From: Sphingomonas sp. Leaf21
GTDB lineage: Bacteria > Pseudomonadota > Alphaproteobacteria > Sphingomonadales > Sphingomonadaceae
Reading direction: 5' to 3'
Length of the DNA: 64,000 bases
Assembly (NCBI RefSeq): GCF_916858675.1
Contig: NZ_CAKASM010000015.1
Location: 21,119 to 85,118, forward strand
Part shown: positions 28,614 to 38,400 of the stretch, in pieces
Numbering within the stretch: position 1 is the first letter of the stretch
How the letters are laid out: each line of letters starts with the position of its first letter
The notes under the pieces: generated by a model
What the model was told of the DNA's origin: nothing
Seen by the model: only the letters and a program-made list of their open reading frames with translations
The model's database searches: none
Program-made: the position numbers and the translations under genes

Positions 28614-31600
28614 CTAAAAGGCGAACTGAAGGGCCGCGCGCGCCGACAGCGCGACGTTGCCAAGACGTTGTTCGGCATTCACCTCGCCGCTCAGCCGGAT
28701 CTCGCTCGTGCCGGTGATCGCGCGCACCCGGCCGATCCAGCCGCCGCCGCGTGCCTCGGGATCGAGGATGAAGGGCGTGCCGTCGCCGAAGCTGGCGATC
28801 GTGCGGCCCAGCGTTCCCGCGACCCGCTCGCGCCGCCCCCCCTCGATCTCCAGCCGGCTCCACTGGGCGTAGCGATTGTCGCCGCCGAAATTGATCCCCG
28901 CCGCGACGCTCGCGGTCAGCGCCAGTTCGTCGCTGGTGCGCTTGCGAACGGTCAGGTCGTATCCGGTGCCGCCGCCGCTTTCGCGATAGCCATCCTCATT
29001 CAGCCGGTAATAGTCGACCGCCAGGATCGGGCGGACGTTGAACTGGCCGACCCAATGCTCCCACGAAACCGAGCCCGAACCCGAATAGAGCATGCCCTTC
29101 CAATCGGCGGTGGCGCGGCGCTGTACCGCCTCGGTGCCGATCACGCCGTCGAACTGGCGCTGCGAATCGAAGGACAGGAACGCCGCCGAACCGCGCGCCT
29201 GCGCGGCCAACGCACCCCAACGGGCGCGCCAGAACCCGGCCAGCTCATATTGGCTGTGGTTTACCCGGTTGATCGCCGAGCCTTCGTTGTCGCGCCCGTT
29301 CATATAGGAGAGCGAGGCACCGAAATTGCCCGCATCGGTCTTGTGCTCGATCCCGCCGCTCACGCCCCAGCCGCGCACGTCATAGCTTTGGGTCGAACGC
29401 GCGCCCTTGGATGCGTCCCAGCCGAGCGGGCTCAGCCAATAGCCCCATTTGCCCTCTTCGCTGAATTCGCCCGCAGGCTCGCGAAGCTGCGCGGCGGCGG
29501 CGCGCGAGGCGAGCGTCACCCCCTCGAACACGCCGCCCGAATAATTGGGCAGCATCTGCTCGACCGCGCCGCGGAAGGCCGCGCCATCGTAAATGCCCCG
29601 GATCGCGTCGGACAGCTTGGCGTCCGAGCCGATCGCGGCATCGATCGCGTCGAAGGCGCTGACGCCCGCATTGCTGAGCCCGAGTTCGGTCTTGGCCTTG
29701 CGGCTGACCTCGACCGCGATCTCGTTGGGCTGGGTGGCCACGATCGCGCCCTTGTACAGGAAGGGCACGGCCGAAGCCGCGAGCGACAGGTTATTCGCCC
29801 CCGTCAGCGTCCCCGACCGCAGCACGACATAGCGGCCCGTCACGTCGGTCCCGCCCGAGACACGCAACGCGAGCTGGCTGTTGGCGCCGATGGTCGTCGC
29901 GCCGCCCACGGTGATCAGATTGGCCGTCGGGTTCGCCTTGTCCAGCGCGACGCTGAGGATCGACTGGTCGCCCATGGTCAGCGAGGCGATATTGGTGGCG
30001 CCGTTCGCCGCGAAGGTGCCGCCGCCGCTGGCGACCGTCACCGCGACATGCGCCGAGTTGGTCAGGCGTCCGGCGAAGATGCCCTTGCCCGTGATCGCCA
30101 CCACGTCCTGGCCCAGCCCGGAGAAATCGGCCACCCCGTCGAAGCGCGCGGTGTCGGCGATGCTGAGCGTGTCCGCCCCCGTGCCGAAGCTCGCGGTGCC
30201 CGCATAGGTGCCCGTCCCGCTCATCTCCAGCCGGTTGTTGCCCGTGCCGAAACCCACATCGCCGGTCACCGAGCCCGCCCCGACCTGAAGCCGGTCGTCG
30301 CCGCTGCCGAAGCGGATCGCGCCGGTGATGCTGGGGGCGGCCGCACCGCTGGCCGGAGCGACCTGACGGATGATCGCGCCGCTGCTGTTGGCCGACAGGT
30401 CGATCGCGGTGCTGCGCGAGCTGTCACCGCCCGCCCCCGCAATGGCGCCCGAATTCTCGACCAGCGTCAGCCCGCCGGTCCGGTCGAGGATCGCCACCGC
30501 GCTCGCGCCCGCCGCCGTCGCGCGGATCGTGCCGGTGTTGCGGATCGTCGGCACCGTGGCACCGCTGTCGATCAGCACCGCCGACGTCACCGCCGACGCC
30601 GCGCCGCCGCCCGTCGCCTGGACCGTGCCACCGACCCGCAATTCCGGACTTGCCGCCCCCGAGCCGAAGCGGATCGCGGTCGCCTCCGCGCCATTGGCGG
30701 TGGCCTGGACCGTCCCGCCGACCGCGACGCCCTGCGCGATCTGTACGTTGCCGCCCTGCCCGCCGATGGTCAGCGCATTGGCGCGCACGCCGCTATAGAC
30801 GCCGTTGCCGGTGATGCGGCCGTTGACGACGAGGCCCGGTGCCGGGGTGCTGCCGCCGGTCGCGCCGATGACGATCGCCCGGTCCGCCGCGCCGACCAGC
30901 ATGGCGGGGGCGGCACCGTTCGAAATGACATCCGCAGCCTTGCCTGCGGCGTTGCCCAGCGTGATGCCGCCCGCGACATTGCCGCCGACGACCAGCGCCG
31001 ACCCGCCCTGCAACAGATCGTCCGGGTCGAGCTTGGACACGTCGCTGGGCGGCGTGGTGTAGCGATAGCCGGTCGAACCGATGCCACCCTCGATGGTCAG
31101 CGCGCCGCCGATATCGCCATCGATCCGCGCACCGACCGCGCCCTCGCCGACCGCGACGATGGTGCCGCCGAGATTGACGTTGCCCGAAACCGCGCCGGTC
31201 CGGACGCCGACCGAGCGATCGCCGAGGACGTTGATCTTGCCCGACTGTGCCAGGCTGCCCGTCAGCGGCCCCGACAGATAGATACCCGCGGAGTCGTTGC
31301 CCTCGACCGTGATCTCGCCGCTGTTGCCGATCGCCCCGGTGAAGGCGCCCGCCGTGCGGATGCCGGTGCGGCGCGCGCCCTGCGCGAAGGGGCCATCCAG
31401 ATCGCCGTCCTTGTCGATATCGACCGGCGTATAGCTTTCGTCGACGATGATCTTGCCGGTGTTGGCGATCTCGCCGCTGACGCCGGCCGCCGCGCCGACG
31501 CCGATCGCGTCGTTGGCGTCGGTGATCTGGACGGTGCCCGCATTGGCGAGCTTGTTATTGCTGTCGATCGTGACGGCGGTCCCGCCCGCGGTCACGACGC

Positions 31601-31760
31601 TGCCCGCCGCCGCGATGCTGATATCGGCGGCGGCGCCATTATTGACGGTCGCGGTGCGGACCGGCGTCGTCCGCCTGGTATCGATGACGGTCTGGGCCGA
31701 GGCGGCCGATCCCGCCGCCAGCGCGAGCGTGGCGGTCGAGGCGAAGAGCAGGCGATGCAC
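28614..31760 (-). CDS. Autotransporter with beta-helix-like passenger
   Basis: A 1048-residue surface protein. GTG at 31760 follows AGGGGACTTT at good spacing and opens a signal peptide ending ASAQ. Residues 30 to about 780 are rich in Gly, Ala, Thr, Asn and short strands (IAAAGSVVTAGGTAVTIDSN, SNGAAPAMLVG), the pattern of a beta-helical passenger with no visible enzyme motif. The C-terminal 260 residues (GKWGYWLSPLGWDASKGAR onward) form an autotransporter barrel with alternating strands and a terminal Phe (LQFAF), the outer-membrane insertion signal. Passenger function, such as adhesion or wall interaction, is unknown. A rho-independent terminator follows. Confidence 0.88.
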   Translation of the reverse strand: MHRLLFASTATLALAAGSAASAQTVIDTRRTTPVRTATVNNGAAADISIAAAGSVVTAGGTAVTIDSNNKLANAGTVQITDANDAIGVGAAAGVSGEIANTGKIIVDESYTPVDIDKDGDLDGPFAQGARRTGIRTAGAFTGAIGNSGEITVEGNDSAGIYLSGPLTGSLAQSGKINVLGDRSVGVRTGAVSGNVNLGGTIVAVGEGAVGARIDGDIGGALTIEGGIGSTGYRYTTPPSDVSKLDPDDLLQGGSALVVGGNVAGGITLGNAAGKAADVISNGAAPAMLVGAADRAIVIGATGGSTPAPGLVVNGRITGNGVYSGVRANALTIGGQGGNVQIAQGVAVGGTVQATANGAEATAIRFGSGAASPELRVGGTVQATGGGAASAVTSAVLIDSGATVPTIRNTGTIRATAAGASAVAILDRTGGLTLVENSGAIAGAGGDSSRSTAIDLSANSSGAIIRQVAPASGAAAPSITGAIRFGSGDDRLQVGAGSVTGDVGFGTGNNRLEMSGTGTYAGTASFGTGADTLSIADTARFDGVADFSGLGQDVVAITGKGIFAGRLTNSAHVAVTVASGGGTFAANGATNIASLTMGDQSILSVALDKANPTANLITVGGATTIGANSQLALRVSGGTDVTGRYVVLRSGTLTGANNLSLAASAVPFLYKGAIVATQPNEIAVEVSRKAKTELGLSNAGVSAFDAIDAAIGSDAKLSDAIRGIYDGAAFRGAVEQMLPNYSGGVFEGVTLASRAAAAQLREPAGEFSEEGKWGYWLSPLGWDASKGARSTQSYDVRGWGVSGGIEHKTDAGNFGASLSYMNGRDNEGSAINRVNHSQYELAGFWRARWGALAAQARGSAAFLSFDSQRQFDGVIGTEAVQRRATADWKGMLYSGSGSVSWEHWVGQFNVRPILAVDYYRLNEDGYRESGGGTGYDLTVRKRTSDELALTASVAAGINFGGDNRYAQWSRLEIEGGRRERVAGTLGRTIASFGDGTPFILDPEARGGGWIGRVRAITGTSEIRLSGEVNAEQRLGNVALSARAALQFAF

Positions 31761-31982
31761 GAATAAAGTCCCCTTTGTGCGCTTTGCCCTTCCAGACGGA
31801 GCCACGGCGCCGGACCCTTGGTGCCAGGATTAAATATTTGTCAGGTTGCCCGGCGGTGTTGACGATTGCGGCGCGGAGGATCAGAGCGCCGGACAGACGT
31901 GGGAACCCCCGCGTCGTTCCAGAAAGCGAGAACATGTCCAGCGACAGTTCCAGTAGCGCCGCACGCCCAGGGCTCGTCCGCT

Positions 31983-32030
31983 AGTTTCGCGAAACTGGCT
32001 TTCGTCCGCCCCGGGTCGTGCGGACGAAAG
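31983..32030 (+). promoter_or_regulatory. Tandem palindromes in the mgtE leader
   Basis: AGTTTCGCGAAACT (31983-31996) is a perfect 14-base palindrome. Two bases later an 11-base perfect stem (CTTTCGTCCGC at 31999-32009 with GCGGACGAAAG at 32020-32030) ends seven bases before the mgtE ATG. The GAAAGG ribosome site lies partly in the 3' arm, so the hairpin could gate translation. Not a recognised magnesium riboswitch. Confidence 0.5.
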
Positions 32031-32037
32031 GTTTGAA

Positions 32038-33396
32038 ATGGTCAACGATCTGATCGCCGGTGTCACCGCCGGTTTCCGTTCTTCCCGGCGCGGCCTGTCC
32101 ATCGCCGATCTCGTCGATACGCTGCAGTCGCTGCCTCTCGAGGAAGCGGCCGACGCGCTGACGCAAATGCCCGACGCGCGCGCGGTCGCCGTGCTCGACA
32201 GCCCCGAGTTGCGCTGCGCCGCCGACATCCTGCCGCTGCTGACCGCCACGCGCGCCGCCGCGCTCGTCTCGCAAATGTCGGAGGACCGCGCCGCCGACGT
32301 ACTCGCCGAGATGGACGAGGACGCCGCCGCCGCGATCCGCGCCGACCTGCCCGCCCCCGTCCGCGCCTCGATCGACACCCTGCTCCGCTGGCCGCCGGAC
32401 AGCGCGGGCGGCATGATGACGACCGAATATGTCGCCTGCCCCGCCGATGCGACGGTGGCCGACGTGCTCGCGCATATCCGCACCGTCGAGCGGAGCCGCG
32501 AGACCGTCTATTCGGTCTTCCTGCTGGAGCCGCATGGCCGGTTGGTCGCCACCGTCTCGCTCCGCCAGTTGATCGCCGCCGAACCCGGCGCGAACGCGAT
32601 CGATCTCGCGCGCGGGCATGACCCGATCACCGTCGCGCCGACCACCGACCGCGAAGAGGTCGCGCACCTGATCCGCCGCCACGATCTGCTCGCGCTGCCG
32701 GTCGTCGACGAACAGGGGCGCCCGATCGGCATCGTCACCGTCGACGACGTACTCGACGCGCTGGTCGCCGCGCATACCGAGGACACGCAGAAGTTCGGCG
32801 GCGTCGAGGCGCTCGACAATCCCTATCTGGAGACCGGCTTCCTTGCGATGATCCGCAAGCGCGCCGGGTGGCTGAGCATCCTGTTCTTCTCCGAGATGCT
32901 GACCGCCAGCGCGATGCAGCATTTCGAGTCGGAGCTGGAGCGCGCGGTCGTGCTGACGCTGTTCATCCCGCTCATCATGAGCTCGGGCGGCAATAGCGGC
33001 AGCCAGGCGACCTCGCTCATCATCCGTGCGCTGGCGCTGGGCCAGGTGCGGCTGCGCGACTGGTGGCGCGTGGCGCTGCGCGAGCTTCCGGCGGGGATGA
33101 CGCTGGGCGCGATCCTGGGGCTGCTCGGCATCGCGCGTATCGCCATCTGGCAGACGCTCGGCTTTTACGACTATGGCCCGCACTGGATGCTGGTCGCGAC
33201 CACGGTCGGCACCGGGCTGGTCGGGATCGTGACCTTCGGCTCGCTGGCGGGATCGATGCTGCCCTTCCTGCTCCAGCGGCTGGGCTTCGATCCGGCGAGC
33301 GCCTCCGCACCGTTCGTCGCGACGCTGGTCGATGTGACGGGGCTCGTGATCTATTTCAGCATCGCGCTGGCGATCCTGTCGGGGACGCTGCTGTAA
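32038..33396 (+). CDS. mgtE: Magnesium transporter MgtE
   Basis: A 452-residue inner-membrane Mg2+ channel/transporter. The helical MgtE-N domain (residues 20-130, LQSLPLEEAADALTQMPDARA) is followed by two CBS domains (MMTTEYVACPADATVADVL and HDPITVAPTTDREEVAHLI), which sense intracellular Mg2+. A five-helix pore domain follows, with the signature PLIMSSGGNSGSQATSLI near residue 320. Length and domain order match the family. It stands alone between an upstream divergent autotransporter gene and a convergent GH16 gene. Its short leader holds two palindromes that may regulate translation. Confidence 0.95.
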   Translation: MVNDLIAGVTAGFRSSRRGLSIADLVDTLQSLPLEEAADALTQMPDARAVAVLDSPELRCAADILPLLTATRAAALVSQMSEDRAADVLAEMDEDAAAAIRADLPAPVRASIDTLLRWPPDSAGGMMTTEYVACPADATVADVLAHIRTVERSRETVYSVFLLEPHGRLVATVSLRQLIAAEPGANAIDLARGHDPITVAPTTDREEVAHLIRRHDLLALPVVDEQGRPIGIVTVDDVLDALVAAHTEDTQKFGGVEALDNPYLETGFLAMIRKRAGWLSILFFSEMLTASAMQHFESELERAVVLTLFIPLIMSSGGNSGSQATSLIIRALALGQVRLRDWWRVALRELPAGMTLGAILGLLGIARIAIWQTLGFYDYGPHWMLVATTVGTGLVGIVTFGSLAGSMLPFLLQRLGFDPASASAPFVATLVDVTGLVIYFSIALAILSGTLL

Positions 33397-33410
33397 TCGA
33401 GAGAGTCGTC

Positions 33411-33430
33411 ATCCCGGCGCAGGCCGGGAT
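33411..33430. repeat. Short palindromic intergenic repeat
   Basis: ATCCCGG and CCGGGAT arms around six bases, just after the mgtE stop. This REP-like sequence is common between genes in many alphaproteobacteria and may also help end mgtE transcription. Confidence 0.4.
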
Positions 33431-33495
33431 CTCGGGCGAGCGGATACCCTCACTCGCGAAAGTCCCCAGCCTGCGCTCGGGCGACGAATACCCGA

Positions 33496-34356
33496 TCAGC
33501 GCTTCCAATAGCGCACATAGTCCACGTCCATCCGCTGCGGCAGCGCGGCGTCGTCGACGCCCTTCTGCCCGCCCCAGTCGCCACCCACCGCCAGGTTGAG
33601 GATCAGCGAATAGGGCCGGGTGAAGGGCCAGGCCGCCGCGCCGCCGGGTTTGTCGTTCCTGACCTGCATATAGGCGCGCCCATCGACCCCGATGGTGATG
33701 ACGTCGGGCGTCCAGTCGAGCTGATAGCGATGGAAGGCGGTGCAGGCGGTGGCGACATCGGTCTGGCTGCCGCGCTGCGTCTTCTTCACATGGTTGTACG
33801 CGGCGGAATGGACGGTCGCGTGGATGACGCCCGGGTTCCAGCCGACCATCTCCATGATATCGATCTCGCCGCCGTCGGGCCAGCGCGCGCCGTCCATGGG
33901 GAGCAGCCAGATGGCGGGCCACATACCCCGGCCGCACGGGAGCTTCGCCCTGACTTCGTAAAAGCCGTAGCCCAGCGTCTGCTGGGTGACGAGCTTGGCG
34001 GAGGTATAGTCCTGCCCGCCCCAATCGGCCGCGTCCTTCGCCGCCTCGCGCCGCGCCTCGATCACCAGCGCGCCCTTCTCGACCCGCGCGTTGCTCCGCT
34101 TGGGCCCCACATAATATTGCAGCTCGTGATTGGGCCAGCCGCGCTTGTTCGCCGACACGTCCCAGCGCCAGCGCTTCGGATCGATCGCGCGGTTGAATTC
34201 GTCGCCGAAGGTCGGAGCGGTGCTCGGCGTCGTCATCGGGCCGTCGAAATTGGTGTTGGTCGCGCCCAGGGTCGCGCTCTGGCTATCCTGCGCGATGCCG
34301 CTTCCCGTCACCGACAGCGCCACGCCCGCCAGCATCGCCCAAGCCCATCGCCGCAT
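33496..34356 (-). CDS. GH16 beta-glucanase/laminarinase-type hydrolase
   Basis: A 286-residue secreted GH16 enzyme. The catalytic motif ExDxxE is intact in GGEIDIMEMVG, with HATVHSAAYNH downstream and the substrate-cleft GMWPAIWLLP upstream. A signal peptide ends near GSGIAQ. Of three in-frame starts (34371 TTG, 34362 ATG, 34356 ATG), the ATG at 34356 stands seven bases from GGGGAG and is preferred. It likely cuts beta-1,3 or mixed-linkage glucan outside the cell. It is convergent with mgtE and next to an SDR gene, and is separate from the xylan cluster. Confidence 0.9.
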   Translation of the reverse strand: MRRWAWAMLAGVALSVTGSGIAQDSQSATLGATNTNFDGPMTTPSTAPTFGDEFNRAIDPKRWRWDVSANKRGWPNHELQYYVGPKRSNARVEKGALVIEARREAAKDAADWGGQDYTSAKLVTQQTLGYGFYEVRAKLPCGRGMWPAIWLLPMDGARWPDGGEIDIMEMVGWNPGVIHATVHSAAYNHVKKTQRGSQTDVATACTAFHRYQLDWTPDVITIGVDGRAYMQVRNDKPGGAAAWPFTRPYSLILNLAVGGDWGGQKGVDDAALPQRMDVDYVRYWKR

Positions 34357-34434
34357 CGCCATTCTCCCCAAGTGCTTTGCCCGTCAGCCTAATCCCGCGC
34401 GACGCGAAAGGCCATGCCGACGGGCGGGGAGACT

Positions 34435-35238
34435 TCAGCCCGCGATGGTGAAGACCGAACCCGAATCGACCCGGATGCCCGCGCCGTTGATGAAGCTGGC
34501 CCGTTCCGACACCAGGAAGGCGACGGCGGCAGCCACTTCCTCCGCCTTGCCGCGCCGCTTGAGCACCATGCCGGGGCGTTCCTCGTCGAGGAAGCTGTCG
34601 ATCGCCTCGTCGAAGCTCACGCCTTTTTCCTCGGCGCGCTTCTCCATCATCTTGTCGGTCATCGGCGTCGCGATGAAGGCGGGTGACACGGTATTCACCA
34701 GCACATTGTCGCCGCCATAAGCCTTGGACAGCCCCTTTGCGAGGCTGAGGATTCCCGCCTTGGACGCGCAATAGGGCAGTTCCTCGACATAGGGCTGCAC
34801 CGCATCCTCCGACGCGAACAGCACGACCCGGCCCCAGCCCTTGCGCCGCATCGCCGGTATCGCTTCCCGGCACATCCGCACCGCGCCCATCAGGTTGATG
34901 TCGAGCGTCTCCAGCCAGCCCTCGTCGCCCGTCTCCAGGAAGTCACCCTGCGCGCCGGTCACGCCCGCCGCATTGACGTAGATGTCGGGATCGCCCAGCT
35001 TTTCGCGAACCTCCCGCCACAGTGCCTTGACCTCGTCCGGCCTGGTGACATCTCCCGTCACCGCGATCACCTCGCCGAGCGACTTCAGGTCCGCCACCGC
35101 CTCGTCCAGCGTACCGCCGGGCTTGTCGGTCAGCGCGACCCGCACGCCCGCCTCGAGCAGCAGCCGCGCGGTTTCCTTGCCCATGCCCGAATCCGATCCG
35201 CTGATCAGTGCGATGCGGCCCTTGATACCCAGATCCAT
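34435..35238 (-). CDS. SDR-family NAD(P)-dependent oxidoreductase
   Basis: A 267-residue classical short-chain dehydrogenase. The cofactor motif is GSDSGMGKETA near residue 13 (Ser-Asp in place of the usual Gly-Ala), followed by NAAG near 88, a catalytic Ser in LFASEDAVQPY and YCASK with the Tyr-Lys pair near 158-162. The ATG at 35238 has AGGAGAAAG upstream. SDGM-type first loops recur in sugar and polyol dehydrogenases, but the substrate cannot be stated. It is divergent from the Mfd-like gene and downstream of no clear partner. Confidence 0.88.
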   Translation of the reverse strand: MDLGIKGRIALISGSDSGMGKETARLLLEAGVRVALTDKPGGTLDEAVADLKSLGEVIAVTGDVTRPDEVKALWREVREKLGDPDIYVNAAGVTGAQGDFLETGDEGWLETLDINLMGAVRMCREAIPAMRRKGWGRVVLFASEDAVQPYVEELPYCASKAGILSLAKGLSKAYGGDNVLVNTVSPAFIATPMTDKMMEKRAEEKGVSFDEAIDSFLDEERPGMVLKRRGKAEEVAAAVAFLVSERASFINGAGIRVDSGSVFTIAG

Positions 35239-35436
35239 CGTCTTTCTCCTTCGGCGCGGCATGGTGAGGAACCTCCCCGCGGGGGCGGTCGGCCATGTCA
35301 TCGATGCAGATCAATTCGCCCCGATGAAGTGATGAGGCGGCATAGGGTTCCGTCGATAAGTCTTTGATCCCCGGCGGAACGCCGTGCGCGCCCCACCCGT
35401 TCGCAAGGTTGAGAGTTCCTGGGAGAGCCCCGCATC

Positions 35437-38400
35437 GTGCGTTCCTTGTCAAAAGCCGAAATCGCCACAATGCCCCCGTCCGGCGATGCGCCCCATGTCA
35501 CGCTGGGCGTCGCCGAACTCGCGGCTGGCGCAGCGGAACGGCTGGCGCGCGGCGACATCGTCCTGGCCACGACGGACGAGACGCGCGCGATGGCGGTGGT
35601 GAGTATCCTTACCGCCATCGCCCGCGATGCGACCGTCCTGTTCTGCCCCGGATCGGATGCGCTGCCCGGCGACGATGCCCCCGCGTCCCCGGCCAATGTC
35701 GGCCAGCGCGTATCGGCGCTGCACATGTTGCGCGCGGCGCTCAGCAAGAAGAAGCGCGGGCCGATCGCGCTGGTCACCTCGGGCGAAGCGCTCGCGCGCG
35801 GTCTTCCCTCGCCCGAAACCTTCGATGCCGAGCCGCCCTGCGTCGCGCGGGGCGAGCCCTGCGATCTGGCACGGTTGCACGCGATGCTCCTCGACCTCGG
35901 CTATATCGCCGACGAGCGGGTCGACGAACCGGGCGAAGTCGCGGTGCGCGGCCAGGTGCTGGACGTCTTTCCCGCCGATGCCGAGCAACCGCTGCGCATC
36001 GAAGTGGCGGACGGGCGGATCGGCGCCATCCGGTCCTACGATCCCGCCGACCAGCGGAGTACCGGCGATCTGGATCGTCGCGAACTGGGCCGCGTCGCCG
36101 AGCCGCCGCTCGGCTCCAGGCCGACCAGCCTGATCGAGCATCTCCCCGATGCGGAAATCATCGTCGAGCCCGCCGCCGACGAACGTCGTCGTCGCCTATT
36201 ACTGCTGAGCGCCGATGTCGCCAGGCGCGGGTCGCGGCGGGCGGCGCGCGACATGATCGCCGACAAGGACTGGTCCCGCCTTCTCGCCGATCGCCGGACC
36301 GCGACCATCGACCGGTGCGACAGCCCGCCGCCGCGCTTCGTCGAGCACCGGGCGCCACTCCGTGAGTTCGCCGCCTTCGCCCGGACAGCGCGTGAGCACG
36401 GCCATCGCGTCGTCCTGATCGGCAGCGAGCGCGATCTGCGCTTCCTGGGGCGGCGGGTCGACAATGTCATGCGCACGACCGCCGTCCGTGTCGAGGATTG
36501 GCACGCGATCCGCAAGGCGGAGCCCGGCGCGCTACTGACCCTCGCCGCTCCGGCCGAGCGTGGCTTCGTCCGCAAGGGCATCGTCGCGATCACCGCCGCC
36601 GACCTGCTGGGCAGCCGCGCGGACCGGGAGGACGGCAAGGCGCACCGCGTCGACCTGTCGCTGATCCAGACCGCCGAGATCCGCGTCGGCGACATGGTCA
36701 TCCACGAGGATCACGGCATCGCCGCCGTCGCGGGGATCGAGACCGTCGATCATCAGGACGGCGTGACGGGCGACGCGATCAAGCTGCTCTACGCCAGGTC
36801 GGCGACCCGCCTCGTGCCCGTCGCGGAGGCCGACCGGCTGTGGCGCTATGGCGGCGAGGACGATGCGGTTCGCGCGGACACGCTCGACGGCAAGAGCTGG
36901 CATGACCGCCGTCGCGGCATCGACGAAGCCATTGCCGAGACCGCGCGCCGCCTGACCGAGATGGCCGCCGGGCGCGCCGAGCAACATGCGCCCGTGCTCG
37001 ATCCGCCGGTCGCCGACTATGAGCGTTTCGCGGCGGGCTTTCCGTTCAGCGAGACCCCCGACCAGCTGACCGCGATCGAGGCGATGCGCGCCGACCTGGC
37101 CTCGGGGCGACCGATGGACAGGTTGGTGGTCGGCGATGTCGGCTTCGGCAAGACCGAAGTCGCCCTGCGCGCCGCCGCCATCGTCGCCCTGGCCGGACGA
37201 CAGGTCGCGCTGGCCGCGCCGACCACGGTCCTAGCCCGCCAGCATCTCGACAGCTTCGCCGCGCGCTTCGCCGAGAGTGGCATCACGGTCGCGGGTCTGT
37301 CCCGCCTGTCGACCGCTGCCGAGAAGCGCCGGGTCAAGGCCGGGCTGGCGGACGGCAGCATCCGGATCGTGATCGGCACCGGCGCGGTCGCCGCCAAGGG
37401 CGTGACCTACAAGGATCTCGCGCTGGTCATAGTCGACGAGGAACAGCGCTTCGGCGCCAGCGACAAGGCGCGACTGCAGGCGCTGTCGGCGGGGCATGTC
37501 CTGACCCTGTCGGCGACGCCGATTCCGCGCACGCTGCAATCGGCGCTGGTGGGCCTTCGCCAATTGTCGATCATCGCGACCCCGCCCGCCCGGCGACAGC
37601 CGATCCGCACCGCCGTCTCCGCCTTCGCGCCCGAGACGCTGCGCGCCGCCCTGCTCCGCGAACGGTCGCGCGGCGGGCAGAGCTTTGTCGTGGTGCCCCG
37701 GATCGCAGACATGGCCCCGCTCGCCGAAAAGCTGGCCAAGATCGTTCCTGAGCTGGAGCTACTGCAGGCGCATGGCAAGCTGCCCGCCGCCGAGATCGAC
37801 GATGTCATGGTCCGTTTCGGGCGCGGCGATGGCGACGTCCTGCTCGCCACCAACATCATCGAGGCGGGGCTCGACGTGCCGCGTGCCAATACGATGGCGA
37901 TCGTCCATGCCGATCGCTTCGGCCTGGCGCAGTTGCACCAGTTGCGCGGACGCGTCGGGCGCGGGCATCGGCGGGGCCAGGTGCTGCTGTTCACCGAAAG
38001 CGACGACGCGATCGCGCCGCGCACGCTGAAGCGGTTGCGCACGCTGGAGGCGTTCGACCGGCTCGGCGCGGGCTTCGCCATCAGCGCGCGCGACCTCGAT
38101 ATGCGCGGTGCGGGCGACCTGCTGGGCGACACCCAGGCCGGGCATATGCGACTGATCGGCGTCGAACTGTACCAGCAATTGCTCGAGGACGCGCTCCGCA
38201 CCGCGCGGGGCGAAACCGTCGAGCGCTGGACGCCCGAACTGCGCATCGGCGTCGAGGGGCGGCTGCCCCCCGAATGGATCCCGGACGAGGATCTGCGCAT
38301 CTCGCTCTACGCCCGTCTGGGGCGGCTGCGCGACGAGGCCGGGCTCGACGATTTCGAGGCCGAGCTGGAGGATCGCTTCGGCGAGCTGCCCGAAGAGGCA

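Noticed and set aside
28530..31766. 1078-codon open frame on the plus strand
   Set aside because: Antisense to the autotransporter; Arg/Ala/Asp-rich without a fold, starting inside the terminator region.
31983..32037. M-box or ykkC-type riboswitch before mgtE
   Set aside because: The leader is too short and lacks the multi-helix core; only two simple palindromes are present.
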